From Halorhabdus utahensis DSM 12940 (lineage in GTDB: Archaea; Halobacteriota; Halobacteria; Halobacteriales; Haloarculaceae): 64,000 nucleotides of DNA. The notes beneath the pieces are model-generated. The model worked only from the letters and a program-made list of their open reading frames with translations, did no database searches and was not told the DNA's origin. Of the stretch, positions 58,122-64,000 are shown in pieces. Numbering within the stretch: the first letter of the stretch is position 1; every line of letters begins with the position of its first letter. The stretch covers positions 2,356,001-2,420,000 of the forward strand of contig NC_013158.1 of NCBI RefSeq assembly GCF_000023945.1, given 5' to 3'. The position numbers were made by a program, and so were the translations under genes.

Positions 58122-58778
58122 TCACGCCAGCACGACACGCTCGGGCGGCACCCGGCGAAGTGCGAGCAGTCCGAACAGCGCCAGCACAACTGCCAGCCCA
58201 ATCGTCCCGGCGACGGCCATCTCCAGCGATAGCCCCCATTCGAGTAGTCGCTCCGGGAGCGCGTTCAGCCCGATGAAGGCGACGATGCCGCCGAAAAAGA
58301 CCAGCCGCGGCGTCTCGAAGTACAGCACTGCGGCGACCGCCCCGGCCGCGAGGCCGACAGCGAGGATGCCGATGACCGGCGCGTACCCGAGGACGAGCCA
58401 CGCCGCGAACCCGGCGTCGATTCCCAGCGCGACGATCGTTCCGTACCCCAACAGGAAGCTGATCGCCGCGATGGCCGTGACCTTCGCCCCGAGGACCTGC
58501 CAGGTCGGCCCGGGCATCGTGAACACGCGATCGAACACGTCAGCCTGTTTCTCCCGGATCGTCGCCGTCAGCCCCAGTGTCAACACGAGCAGGTAGGTCA
58601 CCTCGAAACCGAGGAAGAACAGGTAAAAGCGCCGGAGTTCGAGTGGAAGAGCCGATCGCGTCAGCAGTTCTAGCAGGGGCGTCCCCATGAAGAGGAACCC
58701 CACCACACCCGCCGAGAGAAGGAGACTCCGGTAGTTGACGTTGCGCGCTTCCAGCAGACAGAGCTGGCGGAATCTCAT
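58122..58778 (-). CDS. ABC transporter permease
   Basis: A 218-residue membrane protein with six predicted helices and no soluble domain, size and plan typical of compact ABC-2/CcmB-like permeases. It begins MRFRQLCLLEARNVNYRSLL, has a cytoplasmic loop TIREKQADVFDRVFTMPGP, the likely coupling segment, and ends RRVPPERVVLA. Its ATG overlaps the ATPase stop by four bases. With the ATPase it probably exports an unknown substrate. Confidence 0.85.
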   Translation of the reverse strand: MRFRQLCLLEARNVNYRSLLLSAGVVGFLFMGTPLLELLTRSALPLELRRFYLFFLGFEVTYLLVLTLGLTATIREKQADVFDRVFTMPGPTWQVLGAKVTAIAAISFLLGYGTIVALGIDAGFAAWLVLGYAPVIGILAVGLAAGAVAAVLYFETPRLVFFGGIVAFIGLNALPERLLEWGLSLEMAVAGTIGLAVVLALFGLLALRRVPPERVVLA

Positions 58779-59629
58779 GTCTCGACCCCCAGCGCGGAGA
58801 AATACAGTTCCTCGAGGTCGATCGTCCTGGCGTCGGCCGGCGGATCGTCGTCGCTGACGACGTACACCTCACCCGCCTGCTCGGTCGCGATGTCGGGTCG
58901 CGGTTCGTCCATGACCCGCACCGAGTTCGACAGCGGCGTCTCGACGACCGTCCGCCCATCGGCGATCACGGCGACGCGGTCACAGAGTGCCTGGACGTGC
59001 TGGAGGTCGTGAGAGCTGAACACGACCGTCCGGCCCGCCTCCCGCAGGCCGTCGATCAACTCGCGCATCCGGGCCTGGGTGCCGGGATCGAGGCCGGACA
59101 TGGGTTCATCGAGCACGAGCAGATCGGGTTCGTGGACCAGCGCCGTCGCGACCGACGCCTTGCGTTGCATTCCCTTTGAGAGATCCCGAAATTTGCGATC
59201 GTGGGCGTCGGATTCGAGTCCGACCTCGGCCAGGCAGGTCTCGATTCGTTCGGTCGGGACGCCGTAGACGTGACAGGCGTGGGCCATCGCGTCGCGAACA
59301 GACCATCGCGGCTGAAGTGTCTCGTACTCGAAGACGACGCCGACACGGTTCAGCACGGCATCGTCGGCGCGGGGATCGTCGCCGAACAATGAGACGGTTC
59401 CGCCGTCGGTGGGCAGGAGGCCGAGCAGACACCGGAAGGTCGTGGTCTTGCCCGCGCCGTTCGGGCCGACGACGCCGTAGGTCTCGCCGCCGCGGACGGA
59501 CAACTCCACGCCGTCCAGAATCCGGGTGCCAGCGATCGACTTCTCGAGGGCGGTCGCTTCGAGGACGGTTTCGCCGTCCTCGCCCTGTGCATTGCGGTTC
59601 TCAGTGGCTGTAGCAGTACTCACGTGCAT
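58775..59629 (-). CDS. ABC transporter ATP-binding protein
   Basis: A 284-residue ATPase. Walker A GPNGAGKTTTF, signature DLSKGMQRKASVATALV (KGMQ replacing the usual SGGQ, as in many drug/exporter ATPases), Walker B LLVLDEPMSGLDPG, and switch His in FSSHDLQHVQ. The C-terminal extension after 225 is common in exporters. It follows the XRE regulator by two bases and precedes the permease with a 4-bp overlap. Operon: DUF2178 - XRE - ATPase - permease. Confidence 0.93.
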   Translation of the reverse strand: MHVSTATATENRNAQGEDGETVLEATALEKSIAGTRILDGVELSVRGGETYGVVGPNGAGKTTTFRCLLGLLPTDGGTVSLFGDDPRADDAVLNRVGVVFEYETLQPRWSVRDAMAHACHVYGVPTERIETCLAEVGLESDAHDRKFRDLSKGMQRKASVATALVHEPDLLVLDEPMSGLDPGTQARMRELIDGLREAGRTVVFSSHDLQHVQALCDRVAVIADGRTVVETPLSNSVRVMDEPRPDIATEQAGEVYVVSDDDPPADARTIDLEELYFSALGVET

Positions 59630-59631
59630 GG

Positions 59632-59850
59632 CTACTCGGGTTCGTGGGTGGTTTCGGGGAGGTCGAACACCTCCTCGACGTGCGTATCGAACTCGCGGGC
59701 GATGCGCCAGGCCAGTTCAAGCGAGGGGTTGTACTCGCCTTTCTCTACGTAGAGTATCGTCTGGCGGGTCACGCCGACCGCCTCGGCCAGTTCGGCCTGG
59801 GTGAGATTGGCGTCCTCGCGGCGCTCTTTGATCGTCGTCTCGAAATCCAT
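59632..59850 (-). CDS. XRE-family HTH regulator, 72 aa
   Basis: A 72-residue single helix-turn-helix protein: TIKERREDANLTQAELAEAV then GVTRQTILYVEKGEYNPSLE and an acidic tail EEVFDLPETTHEPE. This minimal YgzD/YozG-type regulator typically sits beside ABC exporters and DUF2178 proteins. ATG 59850 gives the normal start (MDFETTIKER). It begins one base after the DUF2178 stop and is likely to repress its own operon. Confidence 0.9.
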   Translation of the reverse strand: MDFETTIKERREDANLTQAELAEAVGVTRQTILYVEKGEYNPSLELAWRIAREFDTHVEEVFDLPETTHEPE

Positions 59851-59851
59851 A

Positions 59852-60304
59852 TTATCTCTCCAGACGGCGAGCGCGAACGAGGTTCCATCCTTTATGCAGC
59901 ACCGAGGAGACAATCCCGGCAACCCCGACCCAGACGAAGACGATCTCGCCTTGCTTGATGAACATCGCGAGGGGGCCAGTCAATTCGCCCTGCGCCTCGA
60001 ACACCGCACCGAGCACGTAGGCGAGGAACCCGACGGCGAAGAGGACGTACAGCGCCCGACCTGCGGCGGTCCGGATCAGCGTTTGCACCCGTTCGTCGTT
60101 CTCCTCGATTCCGAGCCAAGCACCAAGCCAGTGACTCGCCGGAAGAAAGCCGACGAAAAGCACGCCGCCGAGCGCGATAGTCGGGGCGGACTCGAACGTC
60201 ATGCCGACGTTGAGTAGTCCGATCACGACAAGCAGGTACAGGGCCCGGATGATTCGATACACTGTCTTGGACTGATCCACACCGGTGTTAGATCTGGTTA
60301 ACAT
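59852..60304 (-). CDS. DUF2178 family membrane protein
   Basis: A 150-residue membrane protein with four predicted helices. The DUF2178 hallmark is the loop EENDERVQTLIRTAAGRALY, followed by two helices and a final GWNLVRARRLER. These proteins occur with small XRE regulators and ABC exporters, as here, and may sense membrane or substrate state. First gene of the four-gene operon; two copies of GTGTTAGAT lie over its promoter and first codons. Confidence 0.82.
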   Translation of the reverse strand: MLTRSNTGVDQSKTVYRIIRALYLLVVIGLLNVGMTFESAPTIALGGVLFVGFLPASHWLGAWLGIEENDERVQTLIRTAAGRALYVLFAVGFLAYVLGAVFEAQGELTGPLAMFIKQGEIVFVWVGVAGIVSSVLHKGWNLVRARRLER

Positions 60305-60316
60305 TGTGTGTTAGAT
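60285..60316. promoter_or_regulatory. Direct repeats over the ABC operon promoter
   Basis: GTGTTAGAT occurs at 60285-60293 (inside the first codons) and 60308-60316 (over the TATA-like GATAAATCT on the minus strand), 23 bp apart. The second copy also forms a loose dyad with CCAACAC. Candidate binding sites for the operon's XRE regulator. Confidence 0.4.
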
Positions 60317-60477
60317 TTATCCAACACTGAATTACTTAGTTTTTGCGGGGACGGGGATGGTCTCGACTTCAACGCGTCGAACCTGTTCGTCACCGGGAGA
60401 TTGGCCACCACCATATTCTTGTGAATACTCGTCTGGGAACCGAAAACAGATCCACGCGCGAATGTGAAAACGGAGGG

Positions 60478-61347
60478 CTACGGCACGAGCACCCAGGCGA
60501 CGACGACCGCCACGCCGCCCAGACTCGTCGAGAACAGCGACTGGACGCGCAGGCGATCCAGCAGTTCGTGGGAGGTTTCGGTGATGCCCGCAGCCTGGTC
60601 GATCTCGCCGCCCACTTCACAGGACGGCAGGAAGTCCATCGCGACGTGGAGGAACACGCCCGAGGCGAACCCGAAGATGGCCGCGTTGATCGTCGCCGAA
60701 CTCGGGAGCGAGAGCATGGCCACCGGCAGCGCTGTCAGGCCAACGCCGGCCGAGGGCAACAACAGCGGGAGGGCTGATTCGCCCTCAAGCGTCTGTCGGC
60801 GCGCGGCCGCATAGCCCGCTGGCCCCTTGTGGGAGACGATCGCCAGCCCGAGCAGGATCCCGAGCTCGGGCATCTGGCCGTAGATGATGCCGATGATCAA
60901 TCCCGCCGAGAGCGCGTGAGCGGCCAGTTCCGTGGCTGTCGTGTCCATCGGCAGATCGAGGTGGGAGAGCCGATGCCCGATCGTGTGAGCGTTGTACCCG
61001 ACGAGAATCCCGGCGGCGATACCGAACCCACCGACTTTAGCATGCTGGCCGATGGCCTGCGGAACCAGAAACGCCGCGGCACTCGCGATCATCGCCCCGC
61101 TGGCCAACCCGTACCCCCAGACGAGCCCTCGCGGATGGCTCCGCTTCGACATCGCACCGACGACCGCGCCGCCGGCCATCGCCCCGAAGGCGACCCAGGA
61201 GATGACGACTAACTTCCCCAGATTGTCCTCCGGTTGTGCTGTCAGCAACGCCAGAACCGTCAGTCCGACCAGCGCAAGCGTCGAGACGCCCCCCAGCAGG
61301 GTCTCCTGGCGAATGTTATTAAGATACTGCCTTGGTTTAATATCCAT
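60478..61347 (-). CDS. ZIP family metal transporter
   Basis: A 289-residue membrane protein with eight or so helices. ZIP features: helix 4 with ATELAAHALSAGLIIGIIYG and helix 5 with IFGFASGVFLHVAMDFLPSC, each carrying the His ligands of the metal path, and a helix with HTIGHRLSHLDLP before them. It should take up zinc or another divalent metal, or export it in reverse. ATG 61347 (MDIKPRQYLNN) is supported by CATATC at 61371-61378 on the minus strand. It is divergent from the carotenoid genes. Confidence 0.85.
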   Translation of the reverse strand: MDIKPRQYLNNIRQETLLGGVSTLALVGLTVLALLTAQPEDNLGKLVVISWVAFGAMAGGAVVGAMSKRSHPRGLVWGYGLASGAMIASAAAFLVPQAIGQHAKVGGFGIAAGILVGYNAHTIGHRLSHLDLPMDTTATELAAHALSAGLIIGIIYGQMPELGILLGLAIVSHKGPAGYAAARRQTLEGESALPLLLPSAGVGLTALPVAMLSLPSSATINAAIFGFASGVFLHVAMDFLPSCEVGGEIDQAAGITETSHELLDRLRVQSLFSTSLGGVAVVVAWVLVP

Positions 61348-61408
61348 TACCTGGGCGTTCCGTGCCGACAGATATGAACGTGTCGGTGAGGGTCGACCCC
61401 GTTGCCGA

Positions 61409-61417
61409 CATTTAAGC
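61409..61417 (+). promoter_or_regulatory. TATA-like box of the carotenoid operon
   Basis: CATTTAAGC, centred 30 bp before the ATG at 61443; this favours that ATG over a TTG at 61434. Confidence 0.5.
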
Positions 61418-61442
61418 GGGAGCCACTCGTTGGTTGAGCGCG

Positions 61443-63002
61443 ATGACCAGTTCAACGGATTTCGACGTCACTATCGTCGGCGGGGGCTTTGGCGGGCTTT
61501 CGGCGGCCTGTCACCTCGCCGACGCCGGTGTCGACGTGACGATCGTCGAGAAAAACGAGGCCGTCGGGGGCCGTGCCTCCCGACTGGAACGTGACGGGTT
61601 CGTCTTCGACATGGGGCCATCGTGGTATCTCATGCCCGAGGTGTTCGAACGCTTCTTCGAACATTTCGGTCACGAACCCGAGGATTACTACGAACTCGAA
61701 CGGCTGGATCCGCACTATCGGATCTTTTTCAAAGACAACGAGGCGGGAAGCGCCTCGGAACGGTCGAGCGGACAGGCCCTGCAGGCAGGGAGCGACGTGG
61801 TCGATATCAGCGCGAACCGCAACGAAAACCGCGAACTCTTCGAGTCCTATGAGGACGGGGCCGGCGAGGCCTTCGATGCGTATCTCACGACGAGTCAGCG
61901 CCACTACGAGATGTCCATGGAGAACTTTGTCTACGAGTACCGTCCGTCCTGGAAAGACTGGATCGACCCGTCGCTCATGAAGACTGGCACACTCGGACTG
62001 AAACTGTTTCAGTCGATGCAAGGCCACGTCGAGGACTATTTCGAGAACGAAAAACTCCAGCAGATCGTCCAGTACACGCTGGTCTTCCTCGGCGGCTCGC
62101 CATCAAACACGCCCGCGATCTACAACATGATGAGCCACGCCGACTTCAACCTCGGCGTCTACTATCCCCAGCCCGTCGACGGTGGACCGGGCGGCATCGG
62201 TGCCGTCGTCGACGCGATCGTCGATCTCGCCGAGGAACTGGGCGTGACCATCGAGACCGACACCGAGGTCACCGAAATCACTCGCCGCAAGGACGGGTTC
62301 CTCCTGGAAACGGCCGACGGCGACCAGCGCCGTCCCGACGTGGTCGTCGCCAACGCCGACTACGCCCACGCCGAGCAGGATCTCATGCCGGCCCACGAAC
62401 GCCAATATGACGCCGGCTATTGGGACGACCGGACCTACGCCCCTTCGGCGTTTCTGCTATATCTCGGCGTCGAGGGCGAGGTTCCCGAACTCGAACACCA
62501 TTCACTCGTGTTTCCGACCGACTGGGGCGAGTACTTCGACGACATCTTCGAGGATCCGGCCTGGCCCGAGGATCCCTCCTACTACCTGTGTGTCCCCTCG
62601 AAGACCGACGACGACGTGGCTCCCGAGGGCCACACCAACCTCTTTGCGTTGGTCCCGATCGCCACCGAACTCGATGACCCACAGGAGACGCGGGATCGCT
62701 ACCGCGACAAAATCATCGCCGACATCGCCGAGAACACCGGCGTCGAACTCGAAGACCGGATCGTCGTCGAGGAACAGTTCTCCATCTCCGAGTTCGCCGA
62801 CCGGTACAACGCGACGAAGGGCACCGCGATGGGGCTGGCACACACCCTCCGCCAGACGGCGATGCTCCGGCCGCCCATCGAGTCTTCGGCGGTCGATGAT
62901 CTGTACTTCACCGGGGGCTACTCGACGCCGGGGGTCGGCGTGCCGATGTGTCTGATCAGCGGCGAACACGCAGCCGAGGCCGTCCTCGAAAACAGTCGAT
63001 GA
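61443..63002 (+). CDS. crtD: Carotenoid desaturase (CrtI family; likely 3,4-desaturase CrtD)
   Basis: A 519-residue flavoprotein of the phytoene desaturase family. FAD-binding Rossmann motif VTIVGGGFGGLSAACHLADA near residue 8, MGPSWYLMPEVFERFFEHFG, and the C-terminal FTGGYSTPGVGVPMCLISGE. In haloarchaea two relatives exist, CrtI (phytoene desaturation) and CrtD (3,4-desaturation on the way to bacterioruberin). The gene order CrtD - LyeJ - CruF known from Haloarcula is reproduced here, so CrtD is the better reading, although CrtI activity cannot be excluded. The last bases overlap lyeJ. Confidence 0.88.
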   Translation: MTSSTDFDVTIVGGGFGGLSAACHLADAGVDVTIVEKNEAVGGRASRLERDGFVFDMGPSWYLMPEVFERFFEHFGHEPEDYYELERLDPHYRIFFKDNEAGSASERSSGQALQAGSDVVDISANRNENRELFESYEDGAGEAFDAYLTTSQRHYEMSMENFVYEYRPSWKDWIDPSLMKTGTLGLKLFQSMQGHVEDYFENEKLQQIVQYTLVFLGGSPSNTPAIYNMMSHADFNLGVYYPQPVDGGPGGIGAVVDAIVDLAEELGVTIETDTEVTEITRRKDGFLLETADGDQRRPDVVVANADYAHAEQDLMPAHERQYDAGYWDDRTYAPSAFLLYLGVEGEVPELEHHSLVFPTDWGEYFDDIFEDPAWPEDPSYYLCVPSKTDDDVAPEGHTNLFALVPIATELDDPQETRDRYRDKIIADIAENTGVELEDRIVVEEQFSISEFADRYNATKGTAMGLAHTLRQTAMLRPPIESSAVDDLYFTGGYSTPGVGVPMCLISGEHAAEAVLENSR

Positions 63003-63880
63003 TGACGGCACCGTCCGGACGCGCGGGGCGGTCGAGCCTGCTCGATCGGCTGCGGTACCTGCTGGTTCTCTCCCGACCCCGCTTCTGGCTGTATCTGGCG
63101 GGGCCGGTCATCATCGGCGTGGTCTACGCCGCCGACTCGACGGCCGACCTCATCACCCCGCTGTCGGTCGCGCTGTTCGCGTACTTCCTCGTGCCCGCGA
63201 ACGTCTTTCTCTATGGTGTCAACGACGTCTTCGACGCCGACATCGACACCGAGAACCCCAAAAAGGACGAGGGACCGGAAGTCCGCTTTTCGGGCGAGCG
63301 GTGGGTCCTTGCCGTCGTGATCGGCTCCGGACTGCTCGCAGTTCCCTTCGCGCTCGTCGTTGGGCCTGCGGGGAAAGTCAAGCTCGGGGCCTTTCTCGTC
63401 CTCGCTGTCGAGTACAGCGCCCCACCCTTCCGTTTCAAGACGACGCCCGCCCTCGATTCGCTGTCGAACGGCCTGTACGTCCTGCCGGGCGTGCTCGCGT
63501 TCACGGCCGTCGCGGGCGAGTTACCACCCACGCCGGCGATCGTCGGCGGGTGGCTCTGGACCATGGCGATGCACACGTTCTCGGCCATCCCCGACATCGA
63601 ACCCGACCGCCGTGCCGGGATCGCCACGACGGCGACTGTCCTCGGTCAGCGCCGGACGTACGCCTACTGCGGGATCGTCTGGGCACTTGCCGCCGGGGCG
63701 TTCGCTCTGATTTACCCACTTCTGGGGGCCACACTCGCCGTTTACCCCCTGTTGCAGGTCGGAATCGCCGTCTCGGGGGTCGCGGTCGACCGCGCTTACT
63801 GGTGGTTCCCGGCGATCAACACCGTCGTCGGCATGGCCCTGACGATGGGCTATCTCTGGAGGCTGATGTACGGTGGTTGA
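62999..63880 (+). CDS. lyeJ: Lycopene elongase/hydratase-type prenyltransferase (UbiA family)
   Basis: A 293-residue UbiA-type membrane prenyltransferase with eight or nine helices. The Asp-rich motif is NDVFDADIDTENPKKDEG; the second one is AIPDIEPDRRAGIATTATVL. LyeJ adds C5 units to lycopene, leading to C50 bacterioruberin, and hydrates its ends. ATG 62999 overlaps crtD's stop (ATGA); the frame is open before it but lies inside crtD. Placement between a CrtD-like desaturase and CruF makes the assignment strong. Confidence 0.9.
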   Translation: MMTAPSGRAGRSSLLDRLRYLLVLSRPRFWLYLAGPVIIGVVYAADSTADLITPLSVALFAYFLVPANVFLYGVNDVFDADIDTENPKKDEGPEVRFSGERWVLAVVIGSGLLAVPFALVVGPAGKVKLGAFLVLAVEYSAPPFRFKTTPALDSLSNGLYVLPGVLAFTAVAGELPPTPAIVGGWLWTMAMHTFSAIPDIEPDRRAGIATTATVLGQRRTYAYCGIVWALAAGAFALIYPLLGATLAVYPLLQVGIAVSGVAVDRAYWWFPAINTVVGMALTMGYLWRLMYGG

Positions 63881-64000
63881 GTTCGACCGCCGACGGCTGG
63901 AGGCCAGACTCGACCGATACGTCGCCGAGAACCGCTTTGCCATCGCGGTCCTCTTCCCCGCGATCGGGGCCGTCATGCTCGTCGCCAGCGCGGAGGGATG
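63873..64000 (+). CDS. cruF: Bisanhydrobacterioruberin hydratase CruF (5' end only)
   Basis: The window ends after about 42 codons. From a GTG at 63873 the product reads VEFDRRRLEARLDRYVAENR then FAIAVLFPAIGAVMLVASAE, the cytoplasmic start and first helix of a multi-helix membrane protein. Position directly after lyeJ with an 8-bp overlap matches the known crtD-lyeJ-cruF order; CruF hydrates the C50 carotenoid to bacterioruberin. Identification rests mainly on context because so little is visible. Confidence 0.7.
   Translation, partial: MVEFDRRRLEARLDRYVAENRFAIAVLFPAIGAVMLVASAEG

Overview
The window is chromosomal DNA from an extremely halophilic archaeon (class Halobacteria). Base composition is high in G+C, the predicted proteins are strongly acidic (Asp/Glu-rich), many genes begin directly downstream of a TATA-like box with almost no leader, and several families are haloarchaeal hallmarks (bacterioruberin genes, HTH-10 regulator, KaiC/RecA-like signalling ATPases, soluble transducer, DUF106/EMC3 membrane protein). 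The genus cannot be fixed from sequence inspection alone.

Layout. 0-6.4 kb: 3' part of hemE, a histidine kinase with an unusual C-terminal beta-sandwich domain, then the conserved block adk - EMC3/Oxa1-like - cmk - cbf5/truB, followed by tRNA-Pro(GGG). 6.4-14.2 kb: hairpin-rich spacer, two tiny proteins, a DUF2061 membrane protein, a degenerate membrane kinase, a divergent uspA/phosphate-permease pair, a P2-type cation ATPase and a DUF1508 protein. 14.4-18.3 kb: hypC-hypD-hypE-hypA-hypB, a nickel-iron hydrogenase maturation operon. 18.3-19.35 kb: AT-rich island with a small two-helix membrane protein and an internally deleted IS4-type element bounded by 15-bp inverted repeats. 19.35-23.3 kb: nrdR-nrdA-nrdB, a class I ribonucleotide reductase whose small subunit has Phe at the radical-tyrosine position. 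23.5-29.9 kb: two tandem MFS paralogues, hypF, a MATE exporter. 30-36.4 kb: an isolated NuoCD protein, HTH-10 regulator, a lipoprotein with HExxH, ilvD, a GNAT enzyme.

36.4-46.2 kb is a signalling island: degenerate RecA-like protein, pseudo-receiver/GAF protein, a receiver plus five-PAS histidine kinase, a second kinase paired with a two-domain KaiC ATPase, a DICT-domain protein and a soluble chemotaxis-type transducer with a cysteine-rich sensor. 46.3-56.7 kb: a GHMP-type (MptG-like) enzyme, an esterase-like lipoprotein, uvrB, an NAD(P)-binding oxidoreductase, a rubrerythrin-like protein, a membrane protein, another Walker-defective RecA-like protein, and a run of coiled-coil/zinc-ribbon protein, acidic protein and transcription factor S. 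56.76-57.17 kb is a non-coding array of about a dozen perfect short hairpins. 57.2-60.3 kb: a VapBC-type module with a palindromic operator, then an ABC exporter operon with its own XRE regulator. 60.5-64 kb: a ZIP metal transporter and, divergently, the bacterioruberin genes crtD-lyeJ-cruF (cruF cut by the window end).

The points most worth following are the hairpin array, the deletion-derivative IS element, the kinase with the C-terminal concanavalin-like domain, the full hyp set without a hydrogenase in view, the lone NuoCD protein, and the signalling island.
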